From positions 6,673,302 to 6,737,301 of the forward strand of contig OX422215.1 in NCBI GenBank assembly GCA_949130495.1: a stretch of DNA of 64,000 nt, in the 5' to 3' direction. The translations under genes were made by a program, and so were the position numbers. This document shows positions 26,034 through 39,138 of this stretch, piece by piece; position 1 is the first letter of the stretch, and every line of letters begins with the position of its first letter. Under the pieces are notes generated by a model, which had not been told where the DNA came from, did no database searches, and saw nothing but the letters and a program-made list of their open reading frames with translations. The stretch is from Sambucus nigra (Eukaryota; Streptophyta; Magnoliopsida; Dipsacales; Adoxaceae).

Positions 26034-26766
26034 CAATGAATACATATTAAGGAATGGAACTTGCTACCCAATTAGGATCGCACCCCAATGACCACGCTTA
26101 TATTTTAATCATAATGTTCTCTTTATTTTAACATTTCTTACTTAAAGTGTTCGTATTTGAACTATAATGTATAAACCAACCACCTCAATGTCATCCATAA
26201 AGAATTACAACTAGATCACATAATATATTTAACATGACATAAACAATGGATAACTATTATGCAAGATATAACTAACTATATATGTGAGAATACACTTGAA
26301 CACTAACCTACGAATGCCACCCACACATAGTATAAGTCAATCACACAAAGTATTGAACGTGACATAGGGTTCATTATTAATTGTACATAACTAGACAATA
26401 TAAAAATGTATTTTATTTAAATATTGCAACACACAAAGGCCACTACCTTTAGGACAATCTCTTACTTCTATCGGTAAATTCGTAAGATTTCCTCACCTAT
26501 CAAACTTAAGCAAACCACACATAAGCAATGGGGCGATCACCACGCAGTACACCACTGATAGGGCCCATATAAAAATCATTTGAATGAATCTAGACAACCA
26601 ATCTTATCTCATCATGAAGCGGTGAATCCAACGCGTGATCGATGAGACTTTCGATACCATCCTGCTTTAATAAGCCAAATGCGCGGCCCCATGCCCAATG
26701 TACGCATCCCCAATCAATAGATTCCCCATGAGTCTGGGTATGTTTACATAAATAAAAATACACAGA

Positions 26767-26925
<159 letters not shown>

Positions 26926-28562
26926 AATACTAACAGGATAATGCATACTCTAAAGCGTACCCAAAAACATCTAAATCCTTAATCGTCGGATTGATTATCT
27001 CATCTCAAGGCTTATTAATTATCAAACATCATCATGGCCAACTCCTAGTTTAATGCATTTATAAACTATGAGTGCTTGAGTATACATTTAGATTTTTTCT
27101 CTTGTAACATTTAATTTCATCTCTTCATTTACCTAATAATTTATCGAACGACCTATAACTTCTCAAGACCGAAATTACCCACCTAAAATACTAGAGCTAA
27201 TCACTCTCCAAGCTCAATGCATGCTTATATTATAAGATACCTCACACATTGCCGAATCTTATCTCGTATGGAATAAAAATAACACTAAAGTTTTCTCTAA
27301 CTTATTTAACTATCCCCAAGATTACCTAAGTCAGATCCTTAACTAAATTAGGTGTATTAATCCTAAAGGAAAGTCTCCAATTTTCGGTCTCGCGCACCGT
27401 TTTGTAGAAAAATCATATAAAATCCAAAAAAAATAAAAAAAAAAACAGAACCAGCTCCCACGCCTTTGTATTTTAATTCTTGACAACCATCGTAAATTTT
27501 GAAAGTCATTCGAAAGAGAAATTTACCTCGTTCGAACAGGAACAACACTGTACTTCATCCCTAAATATGAAAATTAACCCCCAAACTCCTCAAAAATCTC
27601 CATTAAAGCCCTAATCGCTTAATCGCTTAAGAACAATTTATAAACCCTTAATCGCTTTAAATTTAAGATTTATTAAACATGGATTCAATTAAAAAGTAAC
27701 TATAAACCTAAACATGGATTCTAACATTATTCAAATTCGATTTCACCCAAAATTCTCATATTTAATCACCCCGACCATTACTTTCCTAACAACGGGTTTA
27801 TCTCAAATTAATCTTAGGTATCCTAAATTAACACATGATTGTTTTATACAAAAATCAGTCCTAATATACTCTAAAATCTCAATTAAACATGGAAGAAGAA
27901 ATATTCTAAATCAATGAATGACACAGTAAGGTTGAAAGAAAATTTGTGCCCTAGGTTTGATGATTTAAGAACTCCCTCTTGAACCTTTTTTATTTCTCCT
28001 CTCCAAGCTTTCTATAATCCTCCCATGTGATTATGGCTGCTAGGATTTTATTTAGTTAATAATATAACATTAATGAAAACGTCCTACCCCTTTTAAAAAC
28101 TCCAAGTTTTACCCATCTTAATGAGCCCAATTTTAGACCCCTAAAAGATCCCAAAAATGCTACTCGGAATAGTCCAAAATTCACCCTAAGGGTACACCTA
28201 CCCTTGGGGCCCAACTTAAGATGCTTAAAACATATAAGCGGGCCTTCATATCATCCTTGAGTCCACTCTAAATAGGTATACCTCAAATCACACGGTAAAA
28301 CCTTTCGATGTAAAATAAAATGACGCATTTAATTATTTTACGCGTTAACCTCATATAGTCGATCTCATTAATTACACTTATTAATTATGATCACATGTGG
28401 TACAAACAAATCACATAGCATGCACATATAATTATCATCTTAATGTGGAAAAAGTTAATTACTAAATATTTCAAGTAATTATTAATTCCCGTTTATTAGT
28501 TATACTCATAATTAAAAATTAAAATAAAAGAAAAAAAATGACATGAAATTACGGGTATTACA

Positions 28563-28802
28563 TTATCCACCCCCATTAAAGGAATTATGTCCTCAAAATT
28601 TCACATGAACTTGACTAGAAGAGTTTCGGGTACTTTTCTCGCATGTCATCCTCCCTCTCCCAGGTCGACTCATCCTCGTTGTGGTGCCCCCACTAGACAT
28701 TCACTAAAGAAACTACCTTGGAATGAATTTTATGCTCCCTATGATCCAAGATAGCGACGGGTTTCTCCTTATAACTCACATCATGATGAAGCTCTATCTC
28801 AT

Positions 28803-28862
<60 letters not shown>
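28563..28862 (-). pseudogene. pol: E2 pol C-terminus (chromodomain) and 3' untranslated end
   Basis: Minus-strand reading gives DEIELHHDVSYKEKP, ILDHREHKIHSKVV, GHHNEDESTWERE and DDMREKYPKLF, which is a chromodomain tail of Tekay type. It continues the integrase that breaks off at 34150, because the E3 solo LTR split the gene. An (AT)n run at 28804-28858 lies in the linker just upstream of the chromodomain. A purine-rich stretch (plus 'atccacccccattaaagg', 28565-28582) precedes the LTR. Confidence 0.85.
28804..28858. repeat. (AT)n microsatellite inside former pol
   Basis: A pure AT repeat of about 55 bases, located where the E2 integrase-chromodomain linker should be. Confidence 0.95.
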
Positions 28863-29130
28863 GTAAGTGTAATCCCCCGCACTTTTATGGATAATAAAAA
28901 AATTCATAAGCAAGTGTAATTTGAAGTTTTGAGGAATTATCGTGAATAATAATTTTTGGAATTTACTCGGGTTAGATAATTTTCGATGTATGTTATATTT
29001 ACTTTTGGGATTATGTAAACGAGTCGGAGTATTTTTGTATGTCACGGCTGGGTAAAGTGACAAAGGATAATATTTTAATGGGAAAATCCATATTAAGTTA
29101 TGTTGGGTTTAATTAGTGAATTGCGATTAA

Positions 29131-31247
29131 CTAAAAATAGAGTTGAAATTCAAGTTATAATACCCCACTTAAGAAACCCCTATCTCTAGTTCGAATCTAA
29201 AATGGGTATTATAACTAGAATTTCGATTTTCTCTCGAAAATCATTTACCCTCTCTCGAGGCGTAAATTTAAGGGTGAGGGATAAAAAATTAACATTCAAA
29301 GGGAATTTTCAAGTAATCAAACTAATTAAACTAAAATAACATCAAATAAGGGTTTTACCCCACCCCTTGAAAGGGGATTTGGCCTAACATGATATGAAAT
29401 ATGGCAAATTAATAATCAAAGGCATAAAATAAATGAGATGAGAAAAGAACAATCAAACCCCAGTCTCTTGATGCTTAATTGATCTTCAATCCATGAGTTG
29501 AAATTCATAATCCATCAACTTGAGTGATCCAAACAATATTACGTAAAAATTTCACTCAAATTAATCCTCACACATTTATCACTCAATAATATCAAAAAAG
29601 AAAAAAGAAAAAACTATTTACAAAATGGTGTTTATCCTAATTTATTTCTAACCCTAAACTTTCTCTCTCTAAAAATTCCTATCTATCTAGCTCTTTTTCA
29701 TATAGGGTATTCATCTTCATTTGTAGTAGGCACACGGAGCATGGGGGTATTTTTGGGAATGGACATGAGTGTGCATGGAAATGGTGAGAGGAGTGTGAGG
29801 TCAAGTGGGTGAGGGGATTTGAGAATAAAAACTGATTTAGTTAAAGGGGGTATAATGGGAAGTTGGGGTAGAAGAGTTAGTTGGGGGTATTTGGGTAAAA
29901 GGGTTTATGTGGGTTATTTGGCATGTGGGGTTTAATTGAGTTTTGGTTTTGGTTGTTGGTTTAGAAATTGGCAGGTGACATCGTGGCATTTGTGGAAATG
30001 AGTTCTGGGATTGAAATGGGTAAGGTGGGATTTAATTGGTTTTGTTTTGTTGTTTTGGCAGAAGTTAGAAATCGGGTTCAGGAGGTCGGATGCGGGTTTA
30101 GGGTCGGTTTTAGGGTTGGCCAGAGATGGAGGGACGAAGGGGCCTGAATCGGGTTGGGTCAACACCGGGCAGGAGGGGTGGTAGATGCCGGTGGCAGGGG
30201 TTAGAGGAGAGGTCGCCGGCGGTGGGAGAAGGGGGTAAGTGCTGCGGCGCCGGGGAGGGTGCAGGTCGGGCTCCGGCACGGGTAAGGGGACGGCGGGATT
30301 GGATTTGGGGGGTGAGGACGACGCCGTTGAGGCTGCGGGGTCGTCGCCGCCGGCGGGGTGTTGATGGGAGGTCCAGACGGCATTGGCAGGTGGTAGGAAG
30401 GTGGGTCGTCGGAGTTGAGGAGGATGAGCTTGAGGTTGTGTTAATGGAGGGTAGGGGCTTTTGGTTATGGTGGTTTTGGTGAGAGGAGAGAGAGTGTGGA
30501 GGGTTTGAGGTTGAAGAAGAAGGGGGTGAGATATGGTGTAAGTGTGGGTGTAGGGGATAGTGTGAGGGTGCAGGAGATTGGGTGTAGGATAGGATGTGTT
30601 TGGGTGTAGGGTGTGTGTGTGTATTAAATTTGTGACCCTAAATAAAAATAACACTAAAAAAAACTAAAACTAAAAATCTAAAATAAAAATCCTACTTCTA
30701 ATAATAAAATAAAGACTCAATTTAAAATTAAAACTAAATAAAAATAAAAATCTAATAAAACTAAAACTAAAATTCTAATTAAATGTGAAATCAAATAAAA
30801 CTAATAAATGAAATCCTAAAAAAATCTAATCCTAATAAAAATAAAACTAATAACTAATAAAAATAAACATGAAATAAAAATATACTAATAAAATATAAAA
30901 ATAGTAAATAAAACTTAAAAATACTAAATAAATCAAGAATAAATTCTAAAAATAAAATAACTCAAACTAAAAATCTAAAAATTAATAAAAAAAAGTACAA
31001 AATCAACACACACACGGGTCAGGGAAGGCTAAGGCTAGGATGGGCTAGGCTAGGTCAGGTAAGGTTATGGTGGAGGGAATTAGCTCCATTTTAACTGCAA
31101 ATTGCCTGGAAATATAGCTTTTGACACCGCAACTGCAATTAAGCCTGCATAATGAACAATTGAGCGCATAAGACCCAAATTGCCGAGAATTAGCAACTAA
31201 AGTACGTCTATTCGGGATATAAAATGTACAGTTTTGGGTGCTTATCA
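29131..31247 (-). mobile_element. Athila-like solo LTR nested in E3
   Basis: On the minus strand it starts TGATAAGCACCCAAAACTG (plus end 31247). A 39-base imperfect direct repeat flanks it (29092-29130 and 31247-31285), much longer than a normal 5-base duplication, so the left end is uncertain. It contains a GC-rich island (30120-30380) and an A-rich, G-poor tract (30640-31010). No primer site or gag follows. Confidence 0.6.
29932..30654 (-). other. proline-rich open frame in a GC-rich LTR island, probably not a gene
   Basis: A 240-codon minus-strand frame, rich in Pro, Ser, Thr and His, crosses a G-rich segment of the nested LTR. It has no domain I recognise and its composition follows the local base skew. 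The length may come from the low frequency of stops in GC-rich sequence. A captured host fragment is possible but unsupported. Confidence 0.25.
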
Positions 31248-32711
31248 TTAAGTTATGTTGGGTTTAATTAATGAATTGCGGTTAAGTGACCCGAATGTAG
31301 ATTTCGAGTACGCGGTTGGTTTCGTAATGGTCGAGATAGTCAGAATAGAGTATCCGAGGATAGTATTTGGGTTCCGAGAATTTTTGGACCAGTAGGGACT
31401 CGTAATTGAGTAAACGAGTCATTTTGGGGTTTATAAGGGATAAGCCCTTATTTCTCTCTTATAAGGCTCGAAAGAGTAAGAGAAAGGAAAGAAATAAGAG
31501 AAAAGAATAAAGAAAGATAAGAAAGGAAGGGAGAAAAGAGATTTTCGGGCCAACCTCCATGAGATTCGACTCGAGGTCGTCGAATTTCATCCACGAGGCA
31601 AGTGTTTACTTGCTTTATTTCATTTAATGTATATATCTCATATTATAGTTGGAAAACTATATGATTTTGGGTTAGAACCCATAAAATAAAATTAGGGAAA
31701 TTTGGGTATGAGTTTACATATTGATGAAATGTGAACTCTTAATGATTTCCAGTGTTAAATCCATGTTAATGGAGTGTAGAAATAAATTGAAATGAAGGAA
31801 ATGGCAAAACTAGGGCTTTAAGGATTTTGGGTATAAATCTAAGAAAATTTAGTTTAATTCTCAAATTAATTGACGTGTTGGTTAGAAATCAATGTTTAGA
31901 TGTTTGTAGTGTTGTTGGTGGAAATTAAAACCTTAAGAATGGATATTGGATTGAGTTTTGGGTTTGGGAGGTTTGTATAAACCCTAAGCAGATTTGGGAT
32001 TTTCGGACCAGTCGAATCGATTCGGTCCTGAATTTTTTTTTAGGTTTTCTCCTTTAAGTTTAGGGAGACTTGAAATATGGTTTTAGATATTATTATAGGA
32101 GATTCTAGATATGATGCTAGGACTCCTAGATGATGGTATTGAGGGTGAGTAAACCACGGGAGGAAAGAGGGAACCTCGGCTTAATTTAGGGTACGATCCG
32201 GGGTATGGATTTAATGAATGTTCGGGATGAGAGACATTCGAAAGAATCATTCGGCAAGCATGTATGGATATATTTATACGGTTAGAATAAATATGGGTCG
32301 ATTATAATCAAGAAAATCCTAGAACGTGATTAGGATGGAATTTGGGGTATAGGCTAAAGAGGTTTGAGCGGTTATCTGCTATGTCTGTGGACTATCGTAT
32401 AGGTAATAAGAAACCTATGGGAATAAAATAAGTTGAGGGTCGACTTATTTAATTATTATGAATAGGTAAATTCAGTGAGTATATAAATCCTTAACAGTGA
32501 TTAAGGTACAAGATATATATTAAGTGAGAAAATCTTTTGGGTTTAGTATCGTAAGTGTGTGAATACTTGAATGTTGTTACGAGTGGGAACATTTGGGGTT
32601 ATTGGCTATCGCTATTTGAGATTGGCAATTATAGCCACATATTTATATTTGAGGAATGATGTAGATTATATATACGATGTGATTATAGTATATATAATAT
32701 GATACGAATAC

Positions 32712-32774
<63 letters not shown>
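32712..32774. repeat. (AT)n-(GT)n microsatellite in E3
   Basis: A short AT repeat followed by about 48 bases of GT repeat, immediately before 'gaagcatacccc'. The position is similar to that of arrays in the other LTRs. Confidence 0.95.
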
Positions 32775-32776
<2 letters not shown>

Positions 32777-34154
32777 GCATACCCCCTTTAATGCTATCAA
32801 GGGAAGTTGCGCGATGTGGGTGAGTTCCCTGGCTTGAGGAGCAGGGAGCGTATAGTCCCCAGGTCATAGCATCCATTTTTATATTGTGTGATTTTTATTA
32901 GGGGTGAGACATGGTGGGTATGTTTCGTCTCATTTTCGGGGAGGAACTATGACCGCTTCCCATACGTTATGATTTGGTTTTTACCAAGTCGGTGTGAGAG
33001 TCCGACCGCTGGTACGCATGAGGGTATGTGAGTAATTCCCTGGAAGATGATAGCATTGAGAGACTGCATCCTCGAGTTATAGCTTGCTGGGATGTTTATT
33101 ATACTTGTGTGTATAGTATATTACATGTATATGAGGACGAGATATCATATATCTTTATCTAGTGTAAAAAGATAAATGAATAAGGAATTATTCTCATTCC
33201 GGAAGATTTTATCCGGACTTAAATTGTGATTTGTATATTAAAGTGAGTATTATATAAATATATTTATATGAGTATATATACGCTATGTACTGAGGTTCTA
33301 ATGGATCTCGACGATCGACATTGCCAAGTAGTAGTGTATCGGGGGGTCCTTGTTTGGATTTCGCTTCGCGAGACACCCCACGCACGAACGTAGCGCAGTG
33401 TTGGTACTGGAGAGAAGTTTATCCCTTAGTACTCGGGTTAATTAGGATTTTTAGGGATTAGGTGGAATGAGTTTAGTTAGGCGGGGTAGCTTAACTAGGT
33501 TGTCTAGAGGGATGCGATAGATGTGCACTAATAGAAGAGGGGTGAGGGGTATCTTATGGGAGTGCGATACCAATTTAAATATGGGATAAATCATATTTTA
33601 AAAATATTGCACTTATGCACTTGCAAAATATTTTCACAACTCGGGCTCTGACCCGTTTATCTATTTTCCTCTCTTTTGTTATATGTATATATATATATAG
33701 GTGTCCAGACACAGGGACGCCTGGATAATGATTCCTTCGAGCCAGACGTGTGTTGCAGCAGCTGTGGATACATGCAGATTCACTGTAGACGCTTATATCC
33801 TTGTAATCTAGATAGGAGGTACTGTAGAACATTTGGACCGAAAGCCCAATTGTATTCATTTATACTTTTACCACCTTTTTAGTGCGGCATTCGATTTGGT
33901 TGCTTTATGTTGAGCCGAGTGTTCGGTTATTTTATTTCATTTCAGTTGCATTTATATAAAATGTGTGAATGTTTTAATTGAATGGTTTGATTTAAAAGAT
34001 TAGTTAAATAAAATTTTGACGCCAGCCTATTAGGTTATTAGTAATTAAATTGGTTTTCGACAGTAATGCTAAGAATGAACCATATGAGACTCTTGTTTTA
34101 ATTTGGTACAGGATTAATAGTCCGGTATTTTATTAGGAGGGGTGTCATAGTAAG

Positions 34155-35400
34155 CTACCTCATCCCTAAGGAATCTTCATAACGTCGAGACATGAAAAAC
34201 ATCGTGGATCCGCTGCAAGTGATCTAGAAAGGCTAAATGATATGTTATTATCTTGATACTCTCAGTAATAGGTAATTGTCCCACATACCGAGGAGACAAC
34301 TTCCCTTTTCTTGACAAATTGCATTACTCCCTTCATGGAAGATACCCTGAGTCGTACCTGATTCTTAACCTCGAAATTTAAGTGTCTTGTCTCCGCATAT
34401 CTCTTATGTCGATCCCGAGCAATCTAAATCCTACCTCTGATCATTTTCACCTTCTCTGAGGTGTCCTGGATGAACTCCGGTTTGACAAGCTTGTTATCCC
34501 CCACCTATAACCAACAAGAGGGCGAACAATAAGGTTTCCCATACAATGCCTCAAATGGAACTATGACATTACAGAACTGGTAGTTATTGTTGTAAGTGAA
34601 CTACACTAATGGTAAGTAATACTCCCAATTACCTTTGAAGTCCAAGATACATATCCGTAACATGTCCTCTGATACACCCGCTCCGTCTGATTATTCGTCT
34701 GTACGTGGTATGAGGTACACAACCTCAACTCTGCCCCTAATTCTTACTGAAAACTCCTCCAAAAGTGGGGCACAAAAATCTTGTCCCTATCTGACATAAT
34801 GACAAAGAGATTGGCAGACTGCTCTGAAGTATAATCCGTCCGAACTAGTAAAAAGTGAGCCACCTTTGTCAAACTATCCACGATCACCCAAATGGAATCG
34901 TGTCCCCACTGTGACATAGGTAACCTCATGACAAAATCCATGGAAATGCTCTCCCATTCCCACATCGGAATCTCGAGAGGTTGTAGGACACCTACTGGTC
35001 TTTGAAGGTCTGCATTCACTATTTGGCACGTGGCACACTTGTATATAAAAACGATGATGTCCTTATTTATGCCTACCCATAAATTCTCGGGCCTCATATC
35101 CTAGTACAACTTATTCTTACCAAAAATTACGATCCATGCACCTCAGTCATAACTGCCCATCGTAAATCCTCGTCCTCAGGAATTACTAAGCTACTGATGT
35201 AATCCTCCCTCAGAACCAATCGAGTAATACTTTGCTCCCTCTGCCAATAACTGTCTCATCTTTTCCTAATAAAAAGAATCTTTAGCATGTGCCTTCACGA
35301 CCCTAAAGATAATCTTGCGTGTGATGGTAAGAACTACCACAAATGCATGTGGTAACTCATCGTCTATACGAATAGAACTCAACTTCTCCTTCCACACTGT
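34155..35400 (-). pseudogene. pol: E2 integrase, broken
   Basis: The longest open part (35097-34744) reads through the zinc-finger end CATCQIVNADLQRP, the core SMDFVMRLP, DSIWVIVDSLTKVAHF and MSDRDKIFVPHFW. This is the same arrangement as E1 integrase. Downstream, QTERV-like sequence and FHVSTLWKFLRDEV are visible through stops and frameshifts until E3 interrupts at 34154. No intact integrase is possible. Confidence 0.88.
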
Positions 35401-36620
35401 TGCTAGCTCAACTATCGATTTATGACTCAAGGCATCTGCCACTACATCCGCCTTACTCAGGTGATATTGAATATCAAACTAATAATACTTCACGAACTCA
35501 AGCCATTTACGAATCCTCTTCTTCAACTCCCTCTGCGTGAGCAAGTACTACAAACTCTTATAGTTCTTATATAAATGGAATTTCTCTCTCAAAATATAAT
35601 ATATCCAAATACGTAGTGCAAACACTATGGCTGCTAACTCCAGTTCATGAGTGGAATAATTTCCTCCGTGAGGCTTAAGCTTTCGGGAAAGATAAGCTTT
35701 CGACCTCTCCTCCTGCATTAATGCACCCCCAAAGTCCCTATAAGGATGCATCGTTAAAAATCACGTAGTTTATCCCCCCCTATGAGTTAAGGTGAGCACT
35801 GGAGCTGAAGTCAACTTGACCTTCAACTCGTCAAAATCCTGCTGGCACAAATCATCCTAAATAAAACGGTATGTCATTTCACATAAAATTTACCATAGGC
35901 CCGACTATTTTTAGAACCCCTAAATGAATCAATAGTAGTACCCGGACAAACCCAAAAAATTGTGCTCCTTTGTAGGTATTGTGGGTTGTCCCAAATCCAT
36001 CACCGCTAAAACCTTTACTGGATCCACTGATATCCCTGTATCAAACACAATGTGGCCAAAGAACTATACCTCCCTTCACCAAAATCCACACTTCTTAAAC
36101 TTAACACATGTTTGATGGTCTTGTAATGTCTGTAAGATTATTCTCAAGTGTTGAGAGTGCTTGTCTGTGGTTCGAGAATAAATCAATATGTCATCTATGA
36201 ACACAATAACAAACTGATTCAAAAAGTCCCTAACACCCTATTCATCAGGTCTATAAACATCGCTGGCATATTGGTTAAAACAAAAGGCATAAATATGAAC
36301 TCGTAAGACCTATATCTCGCCAAAGATGTTCTCTTTGAAATATCTTGATCCCGAATCGTCAACTAATGGTACCCCTATTTCAAATTAATCTTCAAAAAAT
36401 ACGAAGCACCCCTCAACTGGTCGAATAGGTCGTGGACACAGGGCAACGGATACTTATTTCATATAATGACCTTGTTCAACTCCCGATAATCAATACCCAA
36501 CCTCAAAGTCCCTTATGAACAAAAACGGACAAAAATGACATTCTTCTTTATGAACAAAAATGGAGCATGCCAAAGAGAAGTACTACTTCAAATAAATTCC
36601 TGACCTAGAAGCTACCGAAT
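35401..36620 (-). pseudogene. pol: E2 reverse transcriptase and RNase H, heavily decayed
   Basis: RNase H fragments include [20 protein letters not shown] and [17 protein letters not shown] (35751-35548). RT remnants on the minus strand between 36620 and 35900 show the FIDDILIYSRT-like active-site region near 36200 and the [16 protein letters not shown] block near 36280. Stops and frameshifts occur every 50-200 bases. This is the same Tekay-type order as E1 but much older in appearance. Confidence 0.8.
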
Positions 36621-36839
36621 CTAGTCCCCAGGCTCTCTCATTCCTAAAGGAGCCATACGATACAGTGCGAGGCCAAGACCCAAGGCCAAATCAATCACAA
36701 CATCAATATCATAACTCGATGATAACCCCGAAATCTCTAGAAACACATTTGATAACTCCCTAATAACTAAACTAGAGTCTAACAAAATGACGATTGTCTC
36801 AGAAGTATCCTCCTTAATGTAGTCTAAATGTGTGCTCAA

Positions 36840-37175
36840 CCCTCCTTCCTAGCATGGCATCACAAATAAGTACATCTCTAGCCTCAAAATGAAAAAGATT
36901 ATGGACCTCCCAAAAAAATCCATACGAGCTCTATAAGTGTCTAACCAATCCATCCCTAGGATAATTAAATATTCTGACATGTTTAAAATAAGTAGGTCAG
37001 CTACAAACCTAAGTTTCCCAATGCTTACCCTTATATCTCTACACACGAAACGTATGGGTGCCCCTCTACCCATGGTCGAATCTATATGCAGTACTATGTC
37101 TGACGCTGAGTCTACCATCCACGATGACCGAGCATAACTAGTACTAATGAACGAATGTGACGCACCCGTAAAAAA
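36840..37175 (-). pseudogene. pol: E2 aspartic protease with lost catalytic Asp
   Basis: Minus-strand reading shows FFTGASHSFIS near 37170-37140, where the family has DTGASHSFIS. The catalytic aspartate codon is missing or mutated. The same frame continues with MGRGAPIRFVCRDIRVSIG and YLIILGMDWLDTYRA (37118-36849). It lies directly downstream of gag. Confidence 0.82.
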
Positions 37176-38240
37176 TAAAATTCTTCTTATATTCCCAAAG
37201 ATAGGAAATATACCCTCTACTAACGGCGTTGGTGCTAGTGACTCTATAGGTGCGATGTGATATACATGCCCATACTGCAGCTGTTATTGTCCCTGAGGCT
37301 GGGAGCGTGGTACTGATAGTGGTGAAACTGTTGCAAATCGTGGGGCTGACAATTATTGATGTTGCCCTGAATATGCCTAATACCCACGTTGACCCCCTGC
37401 TCTTGTGACCCACGATTGCCCTGAGGTCACCTCTTTGCTATGTGTCCTCCCTCTCCATAATTGTAACATCAACTATAAAATTGGTGCTTACCCTACTGTT
37501 GCCCCTACTGGCCATGGCCCTGTTATCACTGGCCCGAATGACCTCTCACCTATTGTCCCTGGCCTAGTGGTTGTATCGAAACTGCTGACCTTATCCCTGA
37601 TGGCCCGAATTCTTTCAACCATCGAAACCCCTATGCTTCGTATACTAGTCTTATGACTCGGAGACCTTAAATTGGCGAGGCCTCTGAGTGCTACCTCTAT
37701 TCGTTTTGCCCTGATGGCTCGAGGTATCTGTGTTACGCCTCTTCCCGCCCTTACTCTTCTGAAACAACATGTGATCCTGACAATGTAATAAGACAACATT
37801 CACCATCTAAGTATAAGTAGTAAAATTCGAATTCCCCAAGAGGCTTCCTGATGTGCCAGACTGACCCCATTGTAAACTTCTCCATTTTCTTCTCCTCGGT
37901 GTTTACCTCTCTCCAAGGGAAAATAATGATAGTGCGATAAAATCCTCCTCATGTTCTACTACGCTACGGTTCTCCTTCATGAGATCCATAAAATGTCTTT
38001 GCATCTCTGTTATCACTGCAGATGGGAAGTACTTGCAATTGTACATTACCTAGAACTCATCAATAGTCATTCGATCCCACTCTTCCAGTGTGGTGACTGA
38101 CTCCCACCACTGTAGGTCTGCTCCTAACAATCTGAACGAAGCTAACATATGTGCATTCCACCATTCTCAAATTCCTCTAGATATCCTTCTTCGATTGGCA
38201 CAATACCTAAATAACCCTCTAAATCTTTGGGAGAACAATA
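37176..38240 (-). pseudogene. gag: E2 gag, broken
   Basis: Homology to E1 gag is visible on the minus strand: KKDI-RNLRMVECT near 38190, LASFRLLGADLQWWESV near 38130, and KYFPSAVITEMQRHFMDL near 38030. A long Gly/Gln/Arg-type linker region (37800-37200) precedes the protease. Frameshifts and stops interrupt throughout. Homology to E1 gag fades at about 38240, where sequence shared with 23254-24192 begins. Confidence 0.78.
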
Positions 38241-38882
38241 TCTTCTGAACTAACTAAAATTTTCATAAATTTCTCAGATAATGAGAGATTGTACCACATA
38301 TAAAAATACTAACACAGTACCAATCAACGAATCACATATACATTGTGTAAATTCATCGATCTAATCAAAATGACCAAACAAACAAAAACATTAATCAAAT
38401 TTCCAAAAACAAAGCATATATACATTGTGTAACCATAAAAACATCAAAGAAAGATTAAAAACTACTGTCATATATTAAAACCATATCTACAAACATACAT
38501 GTGATAAAAGGCAATATATTTAGTAGGAGATAAACATTGTAGTCTCATATACACACATTGGGCCAACAAATTTCCTGAGAATTAATTGATTATGGCTTGA
38601 ATTGCAGAACTCCATTTTTGTAAGGTTTAATTGCAAATATATTTTCATGAAATCAATTATCTTAAATGTAATAAATGCTCTTGTTTTTCTTTAAATTTTT
38701 CATGTTTTTTCGTACCCCTAAAAAAATGGATTCCGCATAAAATTGGAAAGTTGGATTCCTATACTACAATATTCATATCCTTTAATGGCCTAGATTACGA
38801 AATCGACATTTCAATCTCACACACACAAAATTCAATCTAACACACACATAATCCAGTCTCACACACACATACACATACACAT

Positions 38883-38925
<43 letters not shown>

Positions 38926-38954
38926 TATTCTAGTCTCTCACACACACACATACA

Positions 38955-38988
<34 letters not shown>

Positions 38989-39138
38989 CATACATACATA
39001 CATACATATACACAAAAATTATATTGTTCAGCTAAAAACACACATGCAAATCCTTGTTTACATAATGAGAGAGGGAAAGTTCGAAAAGTGAGAGAGGAAG
39101 TGGTCAGAGGAGAGGGGAGAGAGATGTGGTGGTGGTGG
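38241..39138 (-). repeat. E2 leader region between 5' LTR and gag
   Basis: Direct-repeat partner of 23254-24192. It contains short runs of CACACA preceded by 'aatctcac' or 'cagtctcac', then (CACATA)n and (CATA)n arrays at 38858-39008. I see no tRNA-Met primer site next to the LTR end at 39139. Either it is lost or the LTR boundary lies elsewhere. Confidence 0.6.

Larger units (their letters stand above)
28868..34149 (+). mobile_element. E3: Ty3 solo LTR inserted in E2 pol, TSD GTAAG
   Basis: It begins TGTAATCCCCCGCAC and ends GGGGTGTCATA, with gtaag on both sides (28863-28867, 34150-34154). Both flanks are E2 pol sequence in continuous order. No internal coding region is present, so this is a solo LTR. 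About 2.1 kb of its length is a nested Athila-like LTR. It contains a polypurine stretch (31467-31537), a CGAATCGATTCGG word (32010) and an (AT)n-(GT)n array. Small frames here are incidental. Confidence 0.9.

Noticed and set aside
30126..30482. Arg/Gly-rich plus-strand frame of 118 codons
   Set aside because: It is the complement of the GC-rich island, with low complexity and no start context or homologous motif.
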